Shown in pieces: positions 49,984 to 58,277 of a stretch of DNA of 64,000 nucleotides (position 1 is the stretch's first letter; each line of letters begins with the position of its first letter). Location: the NCBI RefSeq assembly GCF_000745345.1, contig NZ_JQNR01000005.1:2728001-2792000 (forward strand). Direction: 5' to 3'. The position numbers and the translations under genes are program-made. The stretch is from Actinacidiphila yeochonensis CN732 (GTDB taxonomy: Bacteria > Actinomycetota > Actinomycetes > Streptomycetales > Streptomycetaceae). A model generated the notes under the pieces. It was not told the origin of the DNA, did no database searches, and worked only from the letters and a program-made list of their open reading frames with translations.

Positions 49984-51804
49984 ATGTCCGCACACCTGCA
50001 CAGCCACGTTCGAACCAACCCGCCTGCCTTGTCCGAAGCCGAACAGGCCATCGCCCGCTGGGAGGACGACGGCGGCCCCATCCATCAGCCCACCGGGCCC
50101 GACTCGGGTGTCGACCACTGGCTGCGCATCGCCGCCGCCCTCGGCGAGCGCCTGCCGGAACTCGCCGAACGGGAGGACGTGATCGTCACCTGCGGGCATG
50201 GCACCCGATCGGGGGCCCCCGCCGCCTTCTACCCCGACCTGGCCAGCCTGGAAATCGACGCTGCCCTGTTCGCCCCATGCAACCCGGCCACCATCGACCC
50301 CTCCCGGCCAGGTGACGAGAACAAATACCCCGTCGCATGGGGCGCCTTCACCCACGAGGCCGCCCACGCCGCTCACAGCCGGTGGACGTTCCCTCCAGCG
50401 CTGCGGGGGACGGCGGCCGACAGCGCGGCCCAGGTGCTGGAGGAATCCCGCGCCGAACGTGCCCACCTGGACCGACGCCCGGCCGACCGACCGTTCCTGC
50501 GGGCGGCGGTGCGCACCCTGGTCCTGGAGGACTTCACCAGCAGCACCTCCAACGACCCTTGGCAGGCTGCCGTTGCCGCCGGGCTGCTCCTCGCGCGCCG
50601 CGACGCGGGAATCCTCGACCCGGACGAAACCGAGCCCCTCGAACAGGCCGTCACCGCCATCCTCGGCAAGGACACCCTGGACACCCTCGCCGAGATCTGG
50701 TCCGCCGCGCACACCACCGGCGACCAGGACAGCCGGACCATGCTTCGGCACGCCCAAGCCTGGTGCAAAGCCCTCGGGGCAGACCCCACCGAATCCGAAC
50801 CCACTCCCGACCGCACCGCCACCACCAGCGACTTGGCCAAGGCCGTCGGCAGTGTCATCGGACGCGTACAGGCCCACGAAACCGCCCACGCTGCAGCCGA
50901 GGCGCGGGCCGAGGCGACGCGCACCGCCCGCCGACAGGCGAAAGCCGCGCAAGTCGCCCAGGCTCGGCGGGCGGCAGCCACCGCAGAGAAAGTCTTCACC
51001 TCCGGTCAGCGCCCCTTCAACCCGCGCGCAGGAATGATCTCCCAAAGGCCATCCCCAGTGGTCGGTACCCGCCAGCCGAGGACCGCCGAGCGGTCAGCGG
51101 CCGGACACCTCGCCAAAGCACTGAGGGCCGCCGCCTACCGCGAACGCACCACCACAGAGGTGCCTTCGGCCGCGCCACCCGGACGCCTCAACATGCGCGG
51201 GGCCTTGGCCCGCGACGCACAACGCGCCGTAGGTGCCACGCCCACCGCGATGCCGTGGACACGAGCCGTGCACCGCCCGAACCCCACCCCACCCCTACGC
51301 GTCGCCATCGCCGTAGACGTCTCCGGCTCCATGGACGCCGCCACCGCGCCCATGGCCTCCGCCGCCTGGATCGTGGCCCAGGCAACCGCCCTCACCGACC
51401 CCGACTCCCGCAGCGCGACCGTCACCTACGACCAGTCGATCACCGCGATCACCACACCCGGCCGCGCCCCCCGACAGGTCACCGAGTTCAACGCCACCGG
51501 ACTCGGCCACAGCCTCGCCGAAGCCGTCGACGCGCTGACGGCCGGAGTCGACCTCCTCGACCCCGGAGCCGGTCGCCTCCTGGTGATCGCCTCCGATGGC
51601 TACTACAACCCCGACGAGGCCGACCACGCCGCCGAACGCATCACCGCCCTCCGCGCGGCCGGATGCGCAGTCCTGTGGCTCGCCTTTGCCCCCGACCCGC
51701 GCCCACTCCCCGGCGTCACCGTCCTCGAACTCACCGACCCCGCCCAGGCCGCCGCCGCGATCGGCAAGGCCGCCGCCAAGGCCCTCGCCAGCACCAACCC
51801 CTGA
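49984..51804 (+). CDS. VWA-domain protein with HExxH motif, MoxR partner
   Basis: A 606-residue protein. The N-terminal domain contains AFTHEAAHAAHSRW, an HExxH metal site (His124-His128), and a helical region with ESRAERAHLDRRP. A basic helical linker (about 295-400) leads to a C-terminal VWA domain with the MIDAS motif IAVDVSGSMD near 445, the conserved Thr region EFNATGLGHS and LLVIASDGYY. MoxR-VWA pairs act as chaperones in metal insertion or complex assembly; the joined HExxH suggests a peptidase-like module, as in some cobaltochelatase-like and phage-exclusion VWA proteins. GAAAGGGCTCGATCCGCC precedes the ATG. It is the second gene of the MoxR operon. Confidence 0.8.
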   Translation: MSAHLHSHVRTNPPALSEAEQAIARWEDDGGPIHQPTGPDSGVDHWLRIAAALGERLPELAEREDVIVTCGHGTRSGAPAAFYPDLASLEIDAALFAPCNPATIDPSRPGDENKYPVAWGAFTHEAAHAAHSRWTFPPALRGTAADSAAQVLEESRAERAHLDRRPADRPFLRAAVRTLVLEDFTSSTSNDPWQAAVAAGLLLARRDAGILDPDETEPLEQAVTAILGKDTLDTLAEIWSAAHTTGDQDSRTMLRHAQAWCKALGADPTESEPTPDRTATTSDLAKAVGSVIGRVQAHETAHAAAEARAEATRTARRQAKAAQVAQARRAAATAEKVFTSGQRPFNPRAGMISQRPSPVVGTRQPRTAERSAAGHLAKALRAAAYRERTTTEVPSAAPPGRLNMRGALARDAQRAVGATPTAMPWTRAVHRPNPTPPLRVAIAVDVSGSMDAATAPMASAAWIVAQATALTDPDSRSATVTYDQSITAITTPGRAPRQVTEFNATGLGHSLAEAVDALTAGVDLLDPGAGRLLVIASDGYYNPDEADHAAERITALRAAGCAVLWLAFAPDPRPLPGVTVLELTDPAQAAAAIGKAAAKALASTNP

Positions 51805-51811
51805 CGAGCCC

Positions 51812-51838
51812 GGTGCCGCCCCGCCCCGGGGCGGCACC
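51812..51838 (+). terminator. Hairpin after the VWA gene
   Basis: GGTGCCGCCCCG pairs perfectly with CGGGGCGGCACC across a 3-base loop, eight bases after the VWA stop. It is a strong terminator-like stem. Confidence 0.75.
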
Positions 51839-51982
51839 CACCCCGAACACCAACTTCCGCAGGCAGTCCCGTACCCAGCCGATCCGACTGCTCGCCACCA
51901 GCCCGCGACCGCAGGCGCACACCCGAGCGCCTGACCCAGATACCACGCGGCCCCCCCACCCGTCTCGTGAAAGGACCGGAAC

Positions 51983-52055
51983 ATGTCAGCACCCGATCTC
52001 CGCGACCACCGCGCCCTCGTCCACGAAATCCTCGCCCACGCCCAGACCCTGCTAG
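51983..52055 (+). pseudogene. 5' fragment of a small gene cut by an IS element
   Basis: AAAGGACCGGAAC precedes an ATG that starts MSAPDLRDHRALVHEILAHA, then QTLL. At CTAG (52052-52055) the inserted element begins and the frame runs into a stop at 52064. The rest of the gene resumes in the same frame at 53531. If the element is removed, the sequence reads QTLLEQAGNSARTSMAELL without a break. Confidence 0.85.
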
Positions 52056-52131
52056 GTCGTGTCTGACAATGACCAGGTTGTGGCGGCTTTCTCTGCGGAG
52101 TGGGCTGGCTGCCTGTGGGAGGATCCAGCAT

Positions 52132-52614
52132 GTGATCAGGCAGGATGGTGTCCGGGTCCGCGAGTTCGTACTCGTGGACGGGTTTCGCCCTGCGGACGTT
52201 GCGCGTGTTCATCGCGAAGCGCTTCATGTGCTGCGTTCGAGCATCGACGCAGCCCACATCGACGCCTATAGCGGTGACCTCTGGCCGGTCGAAGTCCTGC
52301 ACTCGTATGAGCGTGCGCTATCGCTGGCTCGGCAGGATGTCGTGAGCGGTACCCGGTCCAGGCGCTCCGATCCTGGGATGGGGATCGACCTTGATGTCCG
52401 AGACGACGGGCACTTCAGGGTGCTGTCGGACTTGGCTCCCTACACAATCCACGCCGAAGGCTGGCGGGACGGCCGGCTGGTCTTCAGCGCCAGCGACTCG
52501 GGAACGGCCCTGTGGGTTGAGGTCACGCAGGAACAGGAAGCAGCGCTCCTGTCCCGATTGGGTCAGCTGGGGATCCCATCGGGTGTGCTCGCCGTGCTGC
52601 CACCCGCGCGCTAA
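52132..52614 (+). CDS. Passenger gene of unknown function inside the IS element
   Basis: A 160-residue protein that starts VIRQDGVRVREFVLVDGFRP and has a helix-rich part (ARVHREALHVLRSSIDAAHI) and a later MGIDLDVRDDGHFRVLSDLA, then YTIHAEGWRDGRLVFSASDS. It looks like a real alpha/beta protein with normal codon bias, but I recognise no family. GGGAGGATCC lies before the GTG at 52132. It converges on the transposase gene with a four-base overlap of the stop codons and lies within the inverted repeats, so it moves with the element. Confidence 0.6.
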   Translation: MIRQDGVRVREFVLVDGFRPADVARVHREALHVLRSSIDAAHIDAYSGDLWPVEVLHSYERALSLARQDVVSGTRSRRSDPGMGIDLDVRDDGHFRVLSDLAPYTIHAEGWRDGRLVFSASDSGTALWVEVTQEQEAALLSRLGQLGIPSGVLAVLPPAR

Positions 52615-53527
52615 ACGCGTGCCGACGCGGGCTCGCGGAGCCAGAGGATCAGCGAGGCGAGGCGGAGTCCGGCCTGGTAGCGGTCCGCGAGCTTGTCGAA
52701 GCGGGTTGCTACCGCGCGGAACTGCTTGAGCCGGTTGAAGCACCTCTCGACGACGTTGCGGTGCTTGTACGCTTCTGCGTCGAAGACGGGAGGCCGGCCG
52801 CCTTGGGAGGCCCGACGGAGCCGGTTGGCGACCTGGTCAGAGCGTTCAGGGATCGTAACGGCGATGCCATGACGCCTGCACCAGGCGCGGATCGCCCGGG
52901 ACGAATAGGCCTTGTCCGCCAGGACCCGGTCCGGGCGGGTGCGTGGCCTTCCCCGCCCGGCGCGCGGGACACGGACGGCGTCCAGTACCGCTTCGAACAG
53001 GGTGGAGTCGTTGACGTTGCCGGGCGTGAGCACGAGCGACAGCGGCAGGCCGCGGCCATCAACCGCCAGGTGGACCTTGGTGGTCAGGCCGCCCCGGGAC
53101 CGGCCGAGGGCCTGCCGTGCCGCCGAGCGTTCCGGATCTTCCAGTTTGTCCCCGTCGGCCTCCCCTTTTTGCGGGCGCCTGCCGCATGTTGATGGGCGCG
53201 ATTGATCGTGGAGTCCACCGAAACCGTCCACTCCACCGCGCCCACCGCGTCATCACGGACCTGGATGTGCTCCAGCAGCTTCGCCCAGGTACCGTCCGCA
53301 TCCCAGCGGGCGAACCGCTCATAGACCGTCTGCCACGGCCCATACCGCTCCGGCAGATCACGCCACGGCGCACCCGTCCGCAGTCGCCACAGCACCCCGT
53401 TGACCACCTGCCGATGATCCCGCCACGGGCGTCCACACCCGTCCGCGCCCGGAAGCAGCGGCTCTATCCGCTCCCACGCTGTATCCGTCAGCTCGCCTCG
53501 ACCCGTCACAAGATCATTATCAGACAC
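52611..53527 (-). CDS. IS5-family DDE transposase in two frames (programmed frameshift)
   Basis: The first frame (53527-53084) encodes MSDNDLVTGRGELTDTAWER, then RTGAPWRDLPERYGPWQTVY and the first catalytic Asp in VSVDSTINRAHQH. The second frame (53231-52611) continues with GGLTTKVHLAVDGRGLPLSL, the second Asp in VLADKAYSS and the Glu in RNVVERCFNRLKQFR. The frames overlap around a CAAAAAGGGG slip site near 53160-53175, typical of IS elements that make a fused transposase by frameshifting. The set of catalytic residues is complete, so the element may still be active. Confidence 0.85.
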
Positions 53528-53530
53528 GGC

Positions 53531-53947
53531 CTAGAGCAGGCGGGCAACAGCGCCCGAACGTCCATGGCCGAACTCCTGAACGCGGCCACGGAGACCGTCT
53601 GCGATCGGCACGCCACCTGGGTCTCGGCCCACCACGTCGCCTGGCTCGAAGCAGAGGCGGCCTCCCACATCATCACGGTAGCCGGATGGCGCCCAGCCGG
53701 CCTGACCGACCCGGCCCTGCCCCGTCAGCTGCTGCGCCTCGACGAACAGAACACGGAAGCCCGAAGCCACCTCCTGGCCCTGGCTGTCCAGGACACGGAC
53801 CCCGACCGTGATGCCACGAAGCACGACATGAGCTTCCCCAAGCAGCGGACCCGCGTTGCCCGGAAGCCCCTTCCGTGCCCGTGCGCCTGCAACGCAGGCG
53901 GATTCTGCGGCGGTTGCGGCCACGCCGGCTGCGGGGCAAGGCGCTGA
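53531..53947 (+). pseudogene. 3' fragment of the small gene cut by the IS element
   Basis: The frame continues from the 5' part: EQAGNSARTSMAELLNAATE, HVAWLEAEAASHIITVAG, later LLALAVQDTDPDRDATKHD, and a Cys/Gly-rich basic end (PCPCACNAGGFCGGCGHAGC) that may bind metal. Joined, the original protein would be about 162 residues. It followed the MoxR-VWA genes in the same direction and probably worked with them. A strong terminator follows. Confidence 0.8.
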
Positions 53948-53967
53948 GCGACCTCGAAGTCCGTTCC

Positions 53968-53995
53968 GGGCCGCCAGCCGAGAGGCTGGCGGCCC
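53968..53995 (+). terminator. Strong hairpin ending the MoxR-VWA transcription unit
   Basis: GGGCCGCCAGCC pairs perfectly with GGCTGGCGGCCC across the loop GAGA, 20 bases after the stop of the split gene. Confidence 0.8.
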
Positions 53996-54161
53996 CGGCC
54001 CGCCGCTGCCCGTGCCGCAACGAGGGTTTTACTACGCCGCTCAACCTGCACCACCCATGGATTCCTCGACCGAATTACCTCGGATGATTAGGTAATACAA
54101 AGGGTCCAACGAGTGGAATGCGTTGGGTGAAAGACGTCAATCGCCATCGAAAGGAACAGTC

Positions 54162-54338
54162 GTGGCCCGCATGCTTGCCAACGCCAAGCCCAACTACCAG
54201 GGCCAGCCCTGCCGGTACGCCAGTCGCGGCTGCACCTGCTTTCTCTACCCTGGCGGCAGGGACCGCAAGGTCCACAAACTCCGCAAGCGTTCGGCCCGCC
54301 TCGCCGAGAAACGCGAGCTGCGTAGAATGGAATTCTGA
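54162..54338 (+). CDS. Small Cys-containing, Arg/Lys-rich protein
   Basis: A 58-residue protein, VARMLANAKPNYQGQPCRYA then SRGCTCFLYPGGRDRKVHKL and a basic helical end (RKRSARLAEKRELRRMEF). Three cysteines in the middle and the basic tail suggest a small metal- or nucleic-acid-binding protein. AAAGGAACAGTC precedes the GTG. It stands alone and converges on the ASCH gene. Confidence 0.6.
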   Translation: MARMLANAKPNYQGQPCRYASRGCTCFLYPGGRDRKVHKLRKRSARLAEKRELRRMEF

Positions 54339-54449
54339 TCCGGAGCGGCAGACCTCGCCCGGCGAAGTCGGCGGTGTCCCGGTTGAAATCTTCCGGGTAG
54401 TTCATCTTTGCGGCCTGGGATAAATTTCCGATGGATGACCAAATATCTA

Positions 54450-55013
54450 CTATTGGGCGGGCGCGGTGAGGAGCGATGCGGATCGCATACTGCTTTTCGA
54501 TTTTGGCCGTGGAGTGAGCGTCCGTACTGAAAGCGATTCGGTGGTTTGGGGTGTGTCGAGTTGAGCGAGTAGCTGATCTTCAGCTTTGTGTCCACGGAGG
54601 ACTTCGAGCAGGAAAGTGCGAGTGATGTATCGATAACTCTGGGGAGGGTGGAAGGTGCCCCCCGCCCGCAGATGCGTCAGTGGGACGGAATGGTCCAGGT
54701 TTTGAGGCGAGTCAAGAACGAGAGCGGATGCTTGCGATGCTCCCTGCATGTAGGCGTCGTATTCGTCGCGGTTGATGCCGCTGTGTGCCCGGTGCTGACG
54801 CCAGATGGCTGCTGGGGTTGCGGAGTCCACACGACTTACCCGAGCGGTCCCGACCAGGGCCATGACGGGCGAGGTGGCGTAGAGAACGAGAGGGGTTCCT
54901 TCTGGAACGGCGACTCGCTGCCGCCGGAGTTCGACCGTCTTGCTGCCTTCCAGGATGGCCGTGGCGAACCTCGGGTGGACGGAGATCAGCAGGGCGCGTT
55001 CCGTGTCGTTCAC
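54450..55013 (-). CDS. ASCH-domain protein
   Basis: A 187-residue protein. The start, LLISVHPRFATAILEGSKTV then ELRRQRVAVPEGTPLVLYAT and VMALVGTARVSRVDS, is a clear ASCH fold (PUA-like beta barrel), a group linked to RNA binding and to translation control. The C-terminal part reads YRYITRTFLLEVLRGHKAED. The GTG start overlaps the stop of the GNAT-PIN gene by four bases, so the two are made together, which suggests a joint role in RNA modification or cleavage. Confidence 0.82.
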   Translation of the reverse strand: MNDTERALLISVHPRFATAILEGSKTVELRRQRVAVPEGTPLVLYATSPVMALVGTARVSRVDSATPAAIWRQHRAHSGINRDEYDAYMQGASQASALVLDSPQNLDHSVPLTHLRAGGTFHPPQSYRYITRTFLLEVLRGHKAEDQLLAQLDTPQTTESLSVRTLTPRPKSKSSMRSASLLTAPAQ

Positions 55014-57067
55014 CGCGCTGGGTGGCCTTCCTCGTAGAGGGCTTGGAACAGGTCGGATGAGATCTTGAAGACCGACTGTACGTTGACCTTGTCTCCATAA
55101 CGAGCCCCGAGCTGAAGAAGTCGCTTGTGAGACACCGGGCGTGGGAACAGGCCGGTGTCGGAGAAGCGCAGGGCCATGGCTCGGTTGTCGGCATCGCACT
55201 TGGCAAGGACGTCGTCCAGGCCGTACACGCCCAGGTGCTTGAACTGCTGGTACAGGCGCTCCCCGTCGTCGACCACGACCTGGTCGAGCCGTGAGCAGCC
55301 GATGACGCATGACAGACGCTGACCTCTGTCCGAGCTGGCGTACCAGAGGATCCGGGCGGGATACCGCTCCCCCCTGGAGCGGGCTGAGCGGTAGTAGACG
55401 TGTTCGCGGCTGATTCCCAACAGGTCGTTGCGGGGGAGGAGCCCGGTGGGGAACCCGAACAGGTCATAGGCCCACTTCGGTTGTACGGGCACCAGGAACG
55501 TCGGCAGCTCGGCGTCAGTGATCTTCGCCGGCCACCAGGCGTGCTCGATCGCGGATGCGGCGACGGAAGGCATCGGGGCTTGCAGCTGAGGGAGGTCGAG
55601 GCCGACGCGGCCGGCGAGATCTGCTGCGTGCCGGTCTAGGGTGGCGGTGTCCGCGATCATATTCAGGACGAAGGCGAGCTGATCACTTGCCTGGTTCTGG
55701 AAGGCGTCTTCACTGGTAGCCGAGAGCATGGTGCGTTGCAGGTGGGGATCGGTAAGTCGCAGGATCTGAAGCCCGGTGTCCCGGCACCGCTGGCGAAGCA
55801 TGAACAGGATCTGCCGGGCTAGGGTCGATGCCAGGGGATGCTGTTCGTTGACACGCAAGAGCGGAACTTGGAGTTCGTCGCTGCTCTCTCCCTGACAGTA
55901 GGTGGCCAGCAGGGCGCCCTGGTCGTCGATGATCTGCTGTCGGTTCCAGCGATCTGGGTGAGCGGCGAGGTGCCGCAGGCGTGCCTTGAAGGCCTTCTGC
56001 CTTTCACCGCCGCGGTGGTTGTGAAAGACCAGTTGCTCCTGCTCCTGCCCGGCGGGGACAGCGGTCGTCGTAAGCGTGGTGCCCAGAAGGCTGCCTGGTT
56101 GATACACCTGTGCCCTCGTCAGTTCGTCGATGTGCAGCACGACATCGGATGGCCGCAGTATGCGGACACCGCAGACCTTCTCGGCAATGGGGCTGAGTTC
56201 GAGGAGGCCCGCGTCGCGGGTGATCAGGTGCTGGATGCCCGCCGTACTGGCTTCCACGACGTACTGGAGGTCGGCGAGGTCGTTCTCCGCGCGAGGCAGT
56301 TCGATTCCCAAGCTGTCCCACGCCGACTCGATCAGCGCGCGGATGGTGCGGCCGTGGTCGATACCTTTGTCGAGTTGCCGCAGGTGGTAGCCGGTCGTGG
56401 CCGCCTGCAGTTGTATACGGCGCTCGGTGGGATCGGCGATCTTGTGGATCTCGACGATCAGCTGTGGCAGGACGACCAGATCGAGCAGGTTCGCCAGCCA
56501 TTCCGCCGAGAGCGCCTGGCTCTCCTCGGATCCCGTGCGGGTGTGGGAGGCGTGGAGGTCGGCGAAGATGTTGCAGTCTATTGCCGCGGTCAGCAGAGCC
56601 GTCGGCTCCAGTTCGCTGAACAGGTCGGGATGGCCGTGGTCACGCCACCACACGACCAGCGGCTTACGTGTGCTGCCCCGCCCGTCGACCTCCGTTCGCG
56701 GTACAAAGCCGAGTCGCGTCCACATGCGTTCCAGGCCATAGTCCTTGCGGCACTTGAGGAGGATGCCCAGACGGTCCGGGTGGCGGTCCGATATCGCGTC
56801 CACGAGCATCCTGTTGATGCCCGTTCCGCGGTGTTCGGGTTCCACGCATAGGTGTGTAAGGCGCACTCGGTCGGCCGGCAGGCCGTACAGTGCGTATCCG
56901 AGAAGCCGGGATCCAGTGGTGGCGGCGATCAGGGTGCCTGCCTGCGCTGCCTGCTTGAACGCAGCCTGCGGCAAGAAGCCCAGCGTGTTCGTGAAGCGGT
57001 CTCCGAGGTCTATGACCGCCCGCAAGAGCTCCTCGTCGCATTCGGACACGGCTCTGACCCGCACCAT
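55010..57067 (-). CDS. GNAT acetyltransferase-PIN nuclease fusion protein
   Basis: A 685-residue protein. Residues about 1-140 form a GNAT domain (VRLTHLCVEPEHRGTGINRM holds the acetyl-CoA loop; YGLERMWTRLGF follows). Residues about 150-310 form a PIN-like nuclease: acidic residues in AAIDCNIFADL, VLPQLIVEIHK, ENDLADLQYVVEAS and HLITRDAGLLE are placed as in PIN ribonucleases. The remaining 370 residues are less clear; a stretch with HVYYRSARSRGERYPARILW and LSCVIGCSRLDQVVVDD may be a PUA/EVE-like barrel. The ATG has GGAGGGGGCC before it. GNAT, PIN and ASCH parts together point to RNA (perhaps tRNA) processing, toxin action or defence. Confidence 0.75.
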   Translation of the reverse strand: MVRVRAVSECDEELLRAVIDLGDRFTNTLGFLPQAAFKQAAQAGTLIAATTGSRLLGYALYGLPADRVRLTHLCVEPEHRGTGINRMLVDAISDRHPDRLGILLKCRKDYGLERMWTRLGFVPRTEVDGRGSTRKPLVVWWRDHGHPDLFSELEPTALLTAAIDCNIFADLHASHTRTGSEESQALSAEWLANLLDLVVLPQLIVEIHKIADPTERRIQLQAATTGYHLRQLDKGIDHGRTIRALIESAWDSLGIELPRAENDLADLQYVVEASTAGIQHLITRDAGLLELSPIAEKVCGVRILRPSDVVLHIDELTRAQVYQPGSLLGTTLTTTAVPAGQEQEQLVFHNHRGGERQKAFKARLRHLAAHPDRWNRQQIIDDQGALLATYCQGESSDELQVPLLRVNEQHPLASTLARQILFMLRQRCRDTGLQILRLTDPHLQRTMLSATSEDAFQNQASDQLAFVLNMIADTATLDRHAADLAGRVGLDLPQLQAPMPSVAASAIEHAWWPAKITDAELPTFLVPVQPKWAYDLFGFPTGLLPRNDLLGISREHVYYRSARSRGERYPARILWYASSDRGQRLSCVIGCSRLDQVVVDDGERLYQQFKHLGVYGLDDVLAKCDADNRAMALRFSDTGLFPRPVSHKRLLQLGARYGDKVNVQSVFKISSDLFQALYEEGHPAR

Positions 57068-57243
57068 GATGGCCCCCTCCACTGCCCACTGATCCGTACC
57101 GGTGATTCTCGAACGTTTTGCGATACTTGTCAGGAGAACAGGAAAGTCGCAGGGCTACTGGGGTCGGGCCACTTGCCTCTTCCGGAGTGGACCGATGCGT
57201 TGTGATCCGAGGGCGGTGAAGCAAGCGTGGAGGACTTGAAAGC

Positions 57244-58053
57244 TCAAAGCAGCTGTCCTGCTTCGCCACGATTCCAGTCGGCCCAAGAGGGGACGGGCCA
57301 AGCGTGGGCATCACCGAGGGAGAGTCGGAGGGGTCCGAGGAGCCGCCGGGCAAGGTCGGGGGAGAGGTCTTCAACGGCCAAGGCGGCGGCTGCGAAGGCC
57401 ACTGTCTTCTGTTCGTCGGAGAACGCCCTGATCCTTTTGCCGTGGGAGCGTGCGGCTCGCTCAAGGGCTCCTTCGGCGTGTCGGATCAGTGCGGGCCACA
57501 ATGCAGACCTCGGCGTGCCCCGATCGGCTGATGCTGCGAGATCCGCGGCCTCGTACCAGGCGCGATCCTGGTAGCCGGGCGGCCAAGCCCGGTCGTAGGA
57601 ACGACGCATGGAAAGGATCTCCTGCCACGTGGCCCGCTCGATGCGCGCAATCAGCGCGGCTGCCGTGCGGCCTTGTGGCCCCAGCGCCCACCAAGCTGGC
57701 ACTCGACGCCAGATCTTCTGGTGCCAGTTCCGGCCCTTGCGGTCTTCGTCGCCGGAGGCGACGAAGGTGATAATCCATAGCCCGAACGGGAAATCGGTCA
57801 CGAAAGGCAAATAGGACGAGTCGGTGGCATGGGGTGCGGCCCGGTGCCACGGCTGCTTGCGGCGGCGCAGCAGAACACCCGGCTGCTCCTCAATAGGAAC
57901 CGTGAGTCCGTCGCGCAGCGCGGCGACGTAGTCGACGGTGTCGTCACCCAGGCCTCGGCCAGACGGCCGAGTCAGCTTCCACCCCCAGCCGTCGGGCAGG
58001 TCTGCGGGGGATATCCCCGCAGAGGCCCATCGTTCCCACCCCAGTCCGGCCAT
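57244..58053 (-). CDS. Hypothetical protein of unknown function
   Basis: A 269-residue protein, Trp-rich (GWERWASAGI, DGWGWKLTRP, WHQKIWRRVPAWWALGPQGR). The C-terminal half is helical (ALIARIERATWQEILSMRRS, AEGALERAARSHGKRIRAFS). There is no signal peptide, and the middle YLPFVTDFPFGLWIITFVAS could be a buried strand or a single weak membrane segment. I recognise no family. GGAGGGCAG precedes the ATG. It is separated from its upstream neighbour by a terminator, so it is probably transcribed on its own. Confidence 0.6.
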   Translation of the reverse strand: MAGLGWERWASAGISPADLPDGWGWKLTRPSGRGLGDDTVDYVAALRDGLTVPIEEQPGVLLRRRKQPWHRAAPHATDSSYLPFVTDFPFGLWIITFVASGDEDRKGRNWHQKIWRRVPAWWALGPQGRTAAALIARIERATWQEILSMRRSYDRAWPPGYQDRAWYEAADLAASADRGTPRSALWPALIRHAEGALERAARSHGKRIRAFSDEQKTVAFAAAALAVEDLSPDLARRLLGPLRLSLGDAHAWPVPSWADWNRGEAGQLL

Positions 58054-58228
58054 CTGCCCTCCGAATGCGATCCCGGGTCCATCTTTGCGGACGCCCGGAC
58101 GAGCCGTTGCAAGGTTGTCGCGACTCGGTTCGGCAGGGTGGACTTCGGGCTGCTGATGCTGGGCTCCGCACTCGCACCTGGAAGATCAACGGCATCGGAT
58201 CGTCGGCGGGGTTGGTCGATCGCTAAAG

Positions 58229-58258
58229 GGCGGGCACCTCCCTGGAGGGGTGCCCGCC
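58229..58258 (-). terminator. Hairpin after the winged-helix gene
   Basis: GGCGGGCACC pairs with GGTGCCCGCC around TCCCTGGAGG, 20 bases after the stop of the gene at 58278. Inner bases can extend the stem with a small bulge. Confidence 0.75.
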
Positions 58259-58277
58259 TCGGACTGCTTGGCGGCGC

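Larger units (their letters stand above)
52056..53530. mobile_element. IS5-type insertion sequence with passenger gene
   Basis: A 1475-bp element. The ends are inverted copies: left GTCGTGTCTGACAATGA and right (read inwards) GCCGTGTCTGATAATGA. CTAG occurs at both edges (52052-52055 and 53531-53534), consistent with a short target duplication. It carries a two-frame DDE transposase on the minus strand and, between the transposase and the left end, a second plus-strand gene, which is unusual for an IS of this kind. It interrupts a small gene downstream of the MoxR-VWA pair. Confidence 0.85.
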
